A stretch of 64,000 bases of DNA from Budorcas taxicolor (lineage: Eukaryota > Chordata > Mammalia > Artiodactyla > Bovidae), in contig NC_068912.1 of NCBI RefSeq assembly GCF_023091745.1, positions 100,867,567 to 100,931,566 of the forward strand, read 5' to 3'. The translations under genes and the position numbers were made by a program. Below are positions 49,801 through 58,200 of the stretch, in pieces; within the stretch, counting starts at the first letter, position 1, and each line of letters opens with the position of its first letter. The notes beneath the pieces are model-generated. The model saw only the letters and a list, made by a program, of their open reading frames with translations. It was not told the DNA's origin and did no database searches.

Positions 49801-50852
49801 CCACAGCCAAGGGTAAGAAATGAAACCAGAATGTCCAGCCTGAACCCATGGGAAGATATTAGGATGGTGGGGGGGCAAAAGGGCTTCCACTCTAGGGCTG
49901 TGATCACAGGATCCCATGTACAGAAGAAAGGCAAAAAAGCAGGGGATGATGGGAAAAGTCATAGAGCTCTGCGCTAGCATACCGCTTCCCTTCTGAGTCT
50001 GTTTTCTCATTGTTGAATGGGGACAACAGTATCTACCTTTGCTTTCTCAAGTGGTAACACATTGTGTACGAGATACTGCTTCTGTTTGTTATGACTAGAA
50101 ACGCTGACTTGACTCACTATTCTTCAGGACTCTTGGAGAAAGGACCTGGGGTGAAGCAACTGAGCTTACTGGATGACAAGATACCTCCTAAGTCCCCACA
50201 CCCAAAACGTACCATCTGGCTGTCTCGAAGCCAGTCAGACATTTTCTCCAATAAGCCCCCACGTACAGTGAACGTCTTGGATCCTTACTACCAGCCACAG
50301 CGAGTTGGTGCTGCCCGAGCCCCCAAAATCAACCCTTTCAGTGCTCGCCAGGACCTCAAAGGTGGCAAGATCAAGTTCTTTGACCTGCCCAGCAAATCTG
50401 TCATCTCCCTGGTATTTGACCTGGATGCACCAGGGCCTGGAACGATGCCCATGGCTGACTGGCAGGAGCCCCTGGGCCCACCTGCTCGCCGGTGGCGTTC
50501 TTTGCCTAGTTCACCCGAGTTCTTGCATCAGGAGGCTTGTCCGTTTGTGGGCCGGGAAGAATCACTATCTGATGGGCCCCCACCACGCCTCAGCAGTCAC
50601 AAGTACAGAGTGAGGGAGATCCCACCATTCCGAGCATCTGCCCAGCCAGCTGCTCCAGCCCATGAGGCCATGGACTGCTCCAACCCCCAGGAAGAAAATG
50701 GTTTTGGGCCCAGGCCCCAGGGAGTCAGTCCATGCCTTGCAGGTGACCCTGAGGAGATGGAGGTGGAAGAAGAAAGGCCAAGAGACTCGGCTCCAGTCCC
50801 CTTCTCTGTCTCAGGCATGGGCCTGAGGACCCAGGGAGAACAGGATGGGTGA
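10840..50852 (+). CDS. TESK2: TESK2, testis-specific (dual-specificity) protein kinase 2, 5'-partial, 8 coding exons
   Basis: The coding sequence joins 10840-10888, 37922-38068, 47747-47829, 48055-48139, 48608-48691, 48908-48994, 49695-49812 and 50128-50852. All introns seen are GT-AG and the phases agree across every junction. About 458 residues are encoded here; the human protein is about 571, so roughly the first 113 residues (N-terminus and ATP-binding lobe) lie upstream. The sequence shows the catalytic loop HRDLTSK, the DFG motif (DFGLAEK), WMAPE of the P+1 loop, the kinase C-lobe, and a long Ser/Pro-rich C-terminal tail ending in EQDG. Known of the family: TESK kinases autophosphorylate on Ser/Tyr and phosphorylate cofilin at Ser3, promoting actin filament and focal-adhesion assembly in the cytoplasm. 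The gene is convergent with TOE1. No frameshift or internal stop was seen in the exons. The assignment rests on near-continuous agreement with the TESK2 protein family from recall. Confidence 0.95.
11117..11188 (+). mobile_element. Very short 5'-truncated BovB tail with target duplication
   Basis: Only the last ~72 bp of BovB are present: GAGGCCTGGCGTGCTGCGG to AAAGAGTCGGACACTGAGCG and the ACTGA tail. It is bounded by CTGGGAATGAGT at 11105-11116 and 11189-11200. Confidence 0.9.
13697..14190. repeat. Probable ancient interspersed repeat
   Basis: It begins AGTTAGCTATTGCTACGTAA and AAACCATGCAACAATAAAC, and resembles the layout of the elements at 720 and 30940 in its head, but the middle is unlike them. 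The family is not assigned. Confidence 0.4.
14262..14470 (+). repeat. MIR SINE fragment
   Basis: It reads TAGTTATTAAGCACCCACTGTG, then TATTTTATAGATGAGACAAC and AAGTGACTTCCTCAAAGTAGG, the standard MIR core. Confidence 0.75.
15287..15484 (+). mobile_element. Bov-tA SINE
   Basis: A sense copy from GGCTTCCCTGGTGGCTCAGT through GGAGATGTAGATTGAATCCC to GACACGACTGAAGCAACTGAA. Both tRNA-like boxes are visible. Confidence 0.93.
16864..17072 (-). mobile_element. Bov-tA SINE, antisense
   Basis: It runs from GTTAGTTGCTCAGTCGTGTCC to ATTGCAGGCAGATTCTTTACC and AAGCGACGGGAAGACT. GAATATA occurs near both ends and may be a target duplication. Confidence 0.9.
17260..17680. repeat. Ancient repeat of unknown family
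   Basis: The phrases GAGAGTGTTCTAGGCAGTGG (approximate), GTGCCTTATAGACCATTG and GATCACCCTGGCAACTGTGTGG recur in variant form at 26270-26660, 31680-32000 and 44330-45780. That shows a dispersed old element, which I cannot name with certainty. Confidence 0.5.
17712..18314 (+). mobile_element. BovB (RTE) LINE 3' end
   Basis: From GGCTCCAAAATCACTGCAGA to a tail of ACTGAACTGA repeats. The last third of the BovB reverse-transcriptase ORF is recognisable (RRIDAFELWCWRRLLRVPW, then GRQRMRWLDGITDLMD). Stop codons are present (e.g. the TAA in the GTCATGTAAGG at about 17877), so it is inert. Confidence 0.93.
18900..19065 (+). repeat. MIR-family fragment
   Basis: It contains CCCATTTTACAGGTGAGAAATC and GCTAAGTAGTGGACCTGGG, the MIR 3' core. 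Confidence 0.55.
20020..20230 (-). repeat. L2 LINE fragment
   Basis: It includes CTATCTTGAATCCATTCACC, TTAGTCTCCCTATCAGTC and CCAGAGTTCCTGTTAAAATAC, the antisense L2 3' pattern. Confidence 0.55.
20281..20516 (-). mobile_element. BovB LINE 3' tail, antisense, 5'-truncated
   Basis: It begins with CAGTTCAGTTCAGTTGCTCAG, then CCATGAATCACAGCACACC, then CTCATCCTCTGTTGTCCCC, and stops abruptly at CCAAAGTATTGGAGTT. Confidence 0.93.
20520..21260 (-). repeat. L1M-class LINE 3' fragment, antisense
   Basis: It contains GTGTGCATATGTCTCCCAGAG, AAGAAGCAGAGTTGCTAAATG, ACAAATAGTGCACAAGGGTTC and GGGTGTGAGGTGATAACTCAC, the well-known antisense L1 3' series. Confidence 0.85.
21340..21756 (-). repeat. L2 LINE, left part (continues at 23243)
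   Basis: GCCCCAGCTCTTCCTCTGCC, AGGACTCAACTTAGATGTAAC and TCTCTGGGAAGTCTTTTCTAA are classic antisense L2 phrases. The element resumes after a BovB insertion. Confidence 0.85.
21757..23242 (+). mobile_element. BovB (RTE) LINE, 5'-truncated, with decayed reverse transcriptase
   Basis: About 1.28 kb excluding a nested SINE. The RT ORF is readable from ELPDVQAVFRKSRGIRDQI through SIYFCFIDYATAF; the YADD active-site motif is changed to YTDD (GATACACAGATGACACC near 22250). Frameshifts and stops break it. It ends in GACTGTGTGACTGAACTGAACTG. Imperfect flanks CTTATGTATGTAG and CTTTGTATGTAG suggest a target duplication. Confidence 0.92.
22640..22842 (-). mobile_element. Bov-tA SINE nested in BovB
   Basis: It interrupts the BovB line between GACCATAAAGATGGC and GGAAGCTGAGCACTGAAG. 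The antisense SINE runs from AGTGAAAGTCGCTCAGTCATG to GAGCTATCAGGGAAGCCC. Confidence 0.9.
23243..23375 (-). repeat. L2 LINE, right part
   Basis: AGATTATAAGTTTTTTGAGG, then GGTCAGGGTCTGTTTTG, then ATTGAATGAATAAAA form the L2 3' end that was separated from 21340-21756. Confidence 0.8.
23434..23703 (+). mobile_element. Bov-A2 SINE with (CAG)n tail
   Basis: Two monomers are visible: AATGGCACCCCACTCCAGTA to CTGAGCGACTTCACTTTCG, and GAAATGGCAACCCACTCCAG to CACGACTGAAGCGACTTAG. It ends in eight or so AGC triplets. Confidence 0.93.
23678..23703 (+). repeat. (AGC)n microsatellite
   Basis: An uninterrupted AGC run at the Bov-A2 3' end, the usual origin of this microsatellite in ruminants. Confidence 0.9.
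23960..24240 (-). repeat. L2 LINE fragment
   Basis: TGGAAATCTTCCCCCTCTTC, AAGACTTGGCTCAAAGGCCAC and AAAACCTTTCCTGATTG are typical antisense L2. Confidence 0.8.
24318..24500 (+). repeat. MIR fragment
   Basis: It reads AAAAGACTTGGGTTCAGATCCC, then AAGGCAAGTTAGTTAAATTCTC, then TTCAAATGAGGTAACTGTGAA. Confidence 0.65.
24575..24862 (-). mobile_element. BovB LINE 3' tail, antisense
   Basis: From the TTCAGTTCAGTTCAGTTCAG head to AAAGAAATCCCAGGTTTAG, with CGCTCAGTCGTGTCCGACTC and CATCCAGCCATCTCATCCTC between. It is 5'-truncated and retains many CpGs, so it is relatively young. Confidence 0.93.
25500..25790 (-). repeat. L2 LINE fragment
   Basis: It contains CAAGTCTTAGTTTAAATTTTC, then TCTCTTTGATAGTACTCTTCC, then AATTCCAGTAGGACTGGGACC. 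Confidence 0.6.
26270..26660. repeat. Ancient repeat of unknown family (same as at 17260)
   Basis: GGATCATACAGAGCCTTATAG, then TAAATACAGCAGGAAGCAATTG, then TTGGCTGCTGTGGAGAATAG follow the same phrase order as the elements at 17260 and 44330. Confidence 0.5.
27345..27470 (-). mobile_element. CHR-2-type SINE, antisense
   Basis: AGGATCTTAGTTCCCCGACC, AGGGATCGAACCTGTGCCCC and CCAGACCACCCAGGAATTC form the inverse of the element at 2312. Confidence 0.85.
27566..27782 (-). mobile_element. Bov-tA SINE, antisense
   Basis: From GTGCTCAGTCACTGTCATGTC to AGCAGGTGGATTCTTTACCA and GAGCCACCTGGGAAGTTC. Confidence 0.92.
28185..28440 (-). mobile_element. Ruminant L1 3' UTR fragment, antisense
   Basis: After a C-run and T-run: TAATTGGAGGATAATTGCTTT, GTCCCCTCTCTCCCAAACC, TTGTCACAGAGCCCCTG, GCTATCTATTTTACGTATGG. 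The same order recurs at 41880 and, in sense, at 60101. Confidence 0.82.
29450..29659 (-). mobile_element. Bov-tA SINE, antisense
   Basis: From CATGCGTGCTAAGTCGCTTC to GCAGGCAGGTTCTTTACCAC and TGCCATCTGAGAAGCC. Confidence 0.92.
30940..31305. repeat. Ancient interspersed repeat, family not named
   Basis: TTAGTTTCCTAGGATTGCC, ACAAAGCACCACAAAGTG, AGTTTATTCTCTCATAGTTC, then TTGATTACATCTGCCAAAGAC and CAAATAAGGTCACATTC. It is the clearest copy of the type also seen at 720. Confidence 0.7.
31306..31485 (+). repeat. MIR fragment
   Basis: It contains TTATTCCCATTTTATAGATG, then AGGTCACACAGCTAGTCAG, then GAGATTCAATCAGAAGC. Confidence 0.75.
32100..32440 (-). repeat. L2 LINE fragment
   Basis: GCTTCTCACTTGGATTCCAG, AAGCCTCCTAACTCTTTTCC, then ATTTCTAAAGCACATCTGGTC and ACTAGACTGTGAACTAAGG are consecutive antisense L2 phrases. 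Confidence 0.75.
33436..33801 (-). other. Unassigned antisense ORF (121 codons) in TESK2 intron
   Basis: An ATG-started frame on the minus strand ends at TAA within CCTCATGGTTTAATAAAATG (minus), which also contains a near-terminal AATAAA. The protein is not recognised: a Ser/Pro-rich C-terminus and one hydrophobic stretch near FIIFIVALFNF. It could be a decayed retrocopy or chance; there is no splice or promoter evidence. Confidence 0.15.
34820..34990 (+). repeat. MIR-family fragment
   Basis: TTGTATAGATGGGAAAACAG, GTCCAAAGTAAAATGGC and GTTGGACTAAAATTCAG follow the MIR core order. Confidence 0.6.
35230..35450 (+). repeat. MIR SINE, nearly full length
   Basis: GAACTCTGGAGCCAGACTGCC, TTTGAACCCTGGCTCTGCTG, TAACCTTGAGCAGGTTGC, GTGAAGATTAAATGATGT and TAGTGCCTAGCACAAAG are all in consensus order. 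Confidence 0.92.
35545..36305 (+). mobile_element. BovB (RTE) LINE 3' segment
   Basis: Starts in the RT ORF (EEELKSLLMKVKEESEKVGL) and runs to GTCGGACACGACTGAGCGAC and the ACTGA tail. One frameshift is near 35718 and a stop at about 35919. It is preceded by an AAACA run at 35518-35538. Confidence 0.92.
36455..36670 (-). mobile_element. CHR-type SINE, antisense
   Basis: TATTTATCTGGCTGCATTGGG, TCTTCTGTTATGACGCATGG, CAGACCAGGGATTAAACCC and TTACTGGACCACCAGGCAAAT match the CHR/tRNA-Glu SINE order. Confidence 0.8.
37150..37800 (-). repeat. L2 LINE, long fragment
   Basis: An extended antisense L2 series: ATTATTGCAATAATTTCCTAAC, AAGTATGAACATGTTGCTC, CATAGACAGGATAAAGTCC, CTTCCTTTCCTGCTCC (approximate), TTTGTGCAGCTTTCCCTGAC, TAGATTGTGATCTCAAAGG. 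It abuts the TESK2 exon at 37922. Confidence 0.88.
37922..38068 (+). CDS. TESK2: TESK2 coding exon b, hinge to catalytic loop
   Basis: This exon has 147 nt, exactly 49 codons in phase 0, from YINSGN to HRDLTSK. It carries the hinge, helices alphaD and alphaE and the catalytic HRD aspartate; TSK replaces the more usual KPE/LKP and is typical of TESK/LIMK kinases. The acceptor is CTGTTTTGCAG and the donor GTACGA. An L2 remnant lies directly upstream. Confidence 0.96.
38735..38926 (+). mobile_element. L1 3' UTR tail
   Basis: AATAGATAACCAATAAGGACC, TACTATATAGCACAG, GGGAAAAGAATCTCAAAAAG, TTTGCTGTACAGCAGAAAG and CCAATAAAAATTTTTTTT form the same tail as at 7755-7953. Confidence 0.85.
39018..39240 (+). 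mobile_element. Bov-tA SINE
   Basis: From GAGGCTTCCCAGGAGACTCAG through GACATGGGTTCGATCTCTGG to CGGACACAACTAAGCAACTG and a CA-rich tail. It carries a short internal duplication (GTGGGGGATGCAGGAGAC). Confidence 0.93.
40067..40387 (-). mobile_element. BovB LINE 3' tail with target duplication
   Basis: A 321-bp antisense 5'-truncated copy, from CAGTTCAGTTCAGTCGCTCAG to GGTTGGATCTCCTTGC. AGAAAAGTTCAT flanks it at 40055-40066 and 40388-40399. Confidence 0.95.
41880..42085 (-). mobile_element. Ruminant L1 3' UTR fragment, antisense
   Basis: AATTAGAGGATAATTACAGT, CATCAACATGCATTGGC, TGTCCCCTCCCTCTTGAACG and TTTCACAGAGCTCTGGCTT parallel the element at 28185. Confidence 0.8.
44018..44302 (-). mobile_element. 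Bov-tA SINE with an inverted partial second copy
   Basis: 44018-44236 is a full antisense copy starting after a GT run and ending GACTGAGCCACCAGGGAAGCC. 44237-44302 reads in sense (GAGACCTGGGTTCAATCCC to GTGTGGCAACCCA). It is thus an imperfect inverted pair. Confidence 0.88.
44330..45780. repeat. Long ancient repeat of unknown family
   Basis: Consecutive phrases (AGAACCATTGTAGGCTTCTT, TTACAAAGATCGTGCTGGC, AGGAGGACCTGAATTAAGGC, TAGAGTTCAGTGTGAATAATCC, ATTTGGGAGTCATCAGTACAG, TCAAGTAATACTAAGGACTG) follow the order of a widely dispersed mammalian element, also seen at 17260, 26270 and 31680. It is split by an L1M piece at 44490-44765. Confidence 0.55.
44490..44765 (-). repeat. L1M-class LINE fragment, antisense
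   Basis: AACAGCTTTTTTGAGATATTAC, AATTCATCCTTCCAAAGTATAC, TTTGGCAACCACTAATC and CATAGAAATAGAATCATACAG are the usual antisense L1M series. Confidence 0.82.
47747..47829 (+). CDS. TESK2: TESK2 coding exon c, DFG motif
   Basis: This exon has 83 nt (27 codons plus AG of a split Ser). It starts NCLIKRDENG and holds the magnesium-binding DFG (Asp codon at 47795-47797) followed by LAEKIPDV. The acceptor is AACCCTAG and the donor GTGGGT. Confidence 0.96.
48055..48139 (+). CDS. TESK2: TESK2 coding exon d, activation and P+1 loop
   Basis: This exon has 85 nt. It completes the split Ser and encodes TGSEKLAVVGSPFWMAPE and then VLRDEPYNEK. The Ser in GSEK sits in the activation segment, where TESK kinases autophosphorylate. 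The acceptor is CCCCACAG and the donor GTGAGT. Confidence 0.96.
48307..48510 (+). mobile_element. Bov-tA SINE in a short TESK2 intron
   Basis: A sense copy from CTTCCTGATGGCTCAGTGG to GACATGACTGGGCAACTGAG. ATGGTCAGTA flanks it at 48297-48306 and 48511-48520. The host intron (48140-48607) is only 468 bp, so the SINE plus duplication is nearly half of it. Confidence 0.95.
48608..48691 (+). CDS. TESK2: TESK2 coding exon e, kinase C-lobe
   Basis: This exon has 84 nt (28 codons, phase 0) from ADVFSYGIILCE to DYLPRTE. It includes the DxxSYG helix alphaF motif whose Asp braces the catalytic loop. The intron before it contains a complete Bov-tA SINE. Confidence 0.96.
48908..48994 (+). CDS. TESK2: TESK2 coding exon f, kinase C-lobe
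   Basis: This exon has 87 nt (29 codons, phase 0) from NFGLDYDAF to LTFNCCN, with acceptor CATCCACAG and donor GTGAGT. It forms the helix G to helix H region of the C-lobe. Confidence 0.96.
49695..49812 (+). CDS. TESK2: TESK2 coding exon g, end of kinase domain
   Basis: This exon has 118 nt (39 codons plus one base). It begins MDPKLRPSFVEIGK, including the conserved C-lobe Arg-Pro-Ser-Phe, and runs into the charged helix EEILSRLQEEELERDRK. The donor is GTAAGA. Confidence 0.96.
50128..50852 (+). CDS. TESK2: TESK2 last coding exon, Ser/Pro-rich C-terminal tail
   Basis: This exon has 725 nt and ends at TGA (50850-50852). It encodes about 240 residues outside the kinase fold. Family-conserved blocks include RTIWLSRSQSDIF, NPFSARQDL, GGKIKFFDLPSKSVISLVFD and ACPFVGREESLSDGPPPRLSS. 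The C-terminal part is acidic (EEMEVEEERPRD). No domain is recognised in the tail; the family keeps it as a regulatory region. Confidence 0.96.
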
Positions 50853-51795
50853 GCAGAGTTCATCCCCACCTCACCTTGGGGACAGACCTTCAGCTGAAGC
50901 CACAGGGCCCCCTTGGTGCAAAGCCTAGACTCTTCCCCAGGGCCCACAGAGCACGCCAGCTAAGCCAAGCCAGACTCATCTGTGAGGCTCCCACTGCCCA
51001 GTGGCTATGTGAGGTGAAGTAGCCATGAGAGACATTCCTGGTTAGGGCCAATGGCTGATACGAAACCTCTGAAATCCAGCAAGGAGCTCTGGCTCCCACC
51101 AGATCCCCGAGACTTCCCAACAGGACCAGAGGATTCCTAGTTCCTGTGAGCTGGCAGGCAGCTATTACCCCAGGTTCTTCTCCTACCCCGGGTCTGTTTC
51201 TTGCCCTTTCCTGGGACATATAAGCTAATGGATGGAACCTGGAGCTGACCAGGAGATCATAAAGGGCATGGCTATTTCTCAGACCTGAAGACTGGGGTGC
51301 TTCTTGCCAGAATGTCTAAGACACTTGAATAATAATTGCTGTTTGCACTTACTGCACAGCCAGACCATGTCACTACATTTCTATGCAAGGCAAGGCAGAG
51401 TGGTGGTCGTGGCTCTCAGCTAACCTATTCAAAGATCTTTTCCAGTTGATTAATCTATTTTCATATTTATGAAGGAGTCTTAATGTTCTGCCCTAAAAGA
51501 CTTTCAACCTTGTGGTTGGGAGTGGGGCTGATTTTGTAGGCCCTAGGGCCTGCTCTGTGAATTTGTCGACACATGATACACCCAACTGGTTTATACATGG
51601 ACTGATTTCTTCCCTTTCTGCTATGGCCGGAGCTATGGGAACAGTCTGTCCTAATAGAACCACAATAAGAAATAACCAAAGATGAAGCTGGTCAGATATT
51701 TTCATATCTTGTTTCTGATTTTCTTTTTTTTTTGGTAAAACTTTCCCAGGACACTTTGAGATTTAAAAATGAATAAAGTCGGTGTTACAGGTGCT
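50853..51795 (+). other. TESK2: TESK2 3' UTR
   Basis: About 0.94 kb of non-repetitive sequence follows the TESK2 stop and ends at the AATAAA at 51772. No large ORF continues. The end coordinate is an estimate of the cleavage site, 15-20 bases after the hexamer. Confidence 0.65.
51772..51777 (+). terminator. TESK2: TESK2 polyadenylation signal AATAAA
   Basis: A canonical AATAAA about 0.92 kb after the stop, followed by a GT-rich stretch (GTCGGTGTTACAGGTGCTGG) that could be the downstream element. It lies 224 bp from the TOE1 stop codon on the other strand, so the two 3' UTRs are adjacent or overlap. Confidence 0.75.
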
Positions 51796-52000
51796 GGTCA
51801 GCCTTCTTACTTGTACCCTTGTTCTTTAGCCTCTGGGGTAAAGGCAGAAATGCCAGAGCAGTGCAACAGTATCTCTGCCAGGACCCCATCCTTTCCCCGA
51901 GTAGTTGGGATTAAGTCACTCACAGGCTAAAGGGATCCAGACCCCTCTGATCCACTCTCAGCTTCTCTTCCTAAGCCCTGAGTGCTGCGTAGAAGTTGGG

Positions 52001-55236
<3,236 letters not shown>

Positions 55237-55238
<2 letters not shown>

Positions 55239-58200
55239 GACACCACGGGTCCCTCGCCAGTATAGTCAGTCACTGGGCACGGGGGACTTCCGCTTCTTCT
55301 CCTGTCTTGGTTCCTGCAGTCGGGGATGGGGCGGGGTCTCATGCCCAGAATCGCCGAACGGTCAGACTTCCTTTAAGATCTCCTGGGTCTGGTGCGGAAG
55401 AGGCAGCCTGGCGCGCGCTGGAATCCTATTGGCCGGCGTGGATCTGCTCGCCGCCAAAATTGGCCGGGGCCACGCCCCCTGGAGTTCGCCGTTGAGCCTG
55501 GCGCGGGAGATCACGCGGGAGGTAATTCCTTCTTCCCGTGCGACCCGGCGGGAAAGCAGGCTTTCGCGTTACGCTGTCTTCATCGACTCTGCCCCGGGGT
55601 GGGGGTTGGGGCTTTTATGTCTGTGGAGGATGAGATGATACCTGAGCTAAGCTTAAAGCAACCGTAGGAGTTATGCAGACTAGAGAGTGTGCGGGGGGGT
55701 AAAGGATTTGGGAAGAGGCAAGCTCCTAGGAAGGGTGGCGAGCTGGTTGCATTCCAGCAAGTGAAAGGAGCCGGGGAGGGGGACAGGAGATGAGGCTGCG
55801 GAGGGTGAAAGCGACCGCTGGCGGGGACACTTTTGAAACAATAGACGCGCGTGATAATAAGGACTTGAATTAGGCTCCAGCAGTGACAGCTTGTAAGCAA
55901 TTAGGAGTTATAGTTGTTCCTGAGGGGTTTTGGATTTAATTTCTGCTACTGAGAGTTGTTCCTACCGTAGAGCAGAACTTTCCCAAGAGTTCCACCAAGG
56001 ACTCAACCTTTTCTCTCTCTGATTATTTGCTGTTTCCAGTTCATCCTTTCTCTCTACTGAATCTTTTTGTCATCGTTCTGAATTGTTTGGATTTCTCCCA
56101 TTCTGGAAAAAAGGGGTACTTTTAATGCAATTTGCCTGGCACTGTGCACAACAGTCAACAAAAGACAGCCAAGTTTCTTTCATGGAATTTTACAATTAAG
56201 TGGGGAAAGCAGACACTGATCAAAGAATCACAAATAAACATGAAAATATGATTGGTATAAGAGCAACAATGGAGAAGTACAGAAGAGGGTAAGACTGGAG
56301 GGGGGGGATCTGATTTGGACATTTAAGTCTAGACCTGAAGAGTGAATAAATGTTAGGTAAAACAGAAGAGCTGTTCAAGCAGAGGAAATGAACTGGGTGA
56401 GGCCTCAAGGTGGACAGACATTTTGGGAATTGAAGCAACTATTTCAGGCAAACATGGCTGGGCTTCCCTGGTGGCTCAGAGGTTAAAGCATCTGCCTGCA
56501 ATGTGGGAGATGGGTTGGATCCTTGGGTTGGGAAGATCCCCTGGAGAAGGAAATGGCAACCCACTCCAGTATTCTTGCCTGGAGAATCCCATGGAGAGAG
56601 GAGCCTGGTAGGCTACAGTCCACGGGGTCACAAAGAGTTGGACACGACTGAGGGACTTCACTTTCATGGCTGGAGTGCAGTGGGTGAGGGGATGAGGCAG
56701 GTTGAGCTGTTTGTATCCCGCAAAGATACATTAAGAGAATTGGCTCCTGAGAGCAATGGGTGTGACAGCCAAAGTCCTCCGGTGGCCTACAAGGTACTTT
56801 GTAATCCTATTCCCCCCACCTTGTTTGAAATGGCACCCACTCCAGTATTCTTGCCTGGAGAAGTTCATGGATAGAGGAGCCTGGAGGGCTACAGTCACAA
56901 AATGACTGAGCCACTTTCAGTTTCCCCTTCTTTACCTCTTTGACCTCACTGACTACTCACCCCTTCCATTTCTAACCACACTGACTTCCTAAGTCTACAA
57001 ACACACCAGGAATCCTGCTTAGGGCCTTTGGACTAGCTTCTCAGGATGCCTTTCCCACAGGTAGTCATCCATATGAATAACTCCTTTAACTGCTTTAAGT
57101 CATTGGTCAAGTATTGCTCTAACAAGGCCCACCTTGACCACGTTCTTTAACATTGCGACATTCCACCACCCTCACTTATTTCTTATCCCCTTCACAAGTC
57201 TACTTTGACTGTTTATACCAGTTTTTATCACCTAACATCCTATATAATTGGCTGATTTTGTGCATTATTTTTTGTAGACCCCATAAACTCTATGAAGGCC
57301 CAAACCTTTGATGTTTTATTTATTGAAGTATTCCAAGTACCTAAAACTGCTTGGCACATAGTAGGCACTCCATAAGGAATTATGGAAGTCAGTGAGTTTG
57401 GTCAAGGAACTTTTGCTAGGAAGTGGGTGTGTCTTGTGGATGGGATTGGAGGAAGAAGAGAGAACATTCCTCCATATAATGGGATAAAGGAGAAGGAAAG
57501 TGCAGATGGAGGGAAGTTTATGCATTGGTTCTTTTTTTCTGAAGGCAGAAGCAAGCTCTTTTGATGAAAATGAGGTGTGAAGCATAGCTAGAATATGGAA
57601 GCAGCCTAGATGTCCATCAACACATAAGTGGATAAAGAAGTTGTGGTATATATACACAATGGAATATTGCTGCTAAGTCACTTCAGTCGTGTCTGACTCT
57701 GTGCATCCCCATAGATGGCAGCCCACTAGGCTCACCTGTCCCTGGGATTCTCCAGGCAAGAACACTGGAGTGGGTTGCCATTTCCTTCTCCAATGCATGA
57801 AAGTGAAAAGTGAAGTTGCTCAGTCGTGTCCAACTCTTAGCGACCCCATGGACTGCAGCCTACCAGGCTCCTTCATCCATGGGATTTGCCAGGCAAGAGT
57901 GCTGGAGTGGGGTGCCATTGCCTTCTCTGAATGGAATATTACTCATCCATAAAAAGGAACACATTTGAATCAGTTCTAAAGAGGTGGATGAACCTAGAAC
58001 CTATTATACAGAGTGAAGTGAGTCAGAAAGAGAAATACTGTATTCTAACACATATATGGAATCTAGAAAAATGGTACTGAAAAATTTATTTACAGGGCAA
58101 CAGTGGAGAAACAGACATAGAGAATAGACTTATGGACACTGGAAGAGGGGAGGAGAGGATGAGATATATGGAAAGAGTAACATGGAAACTTATATTACCA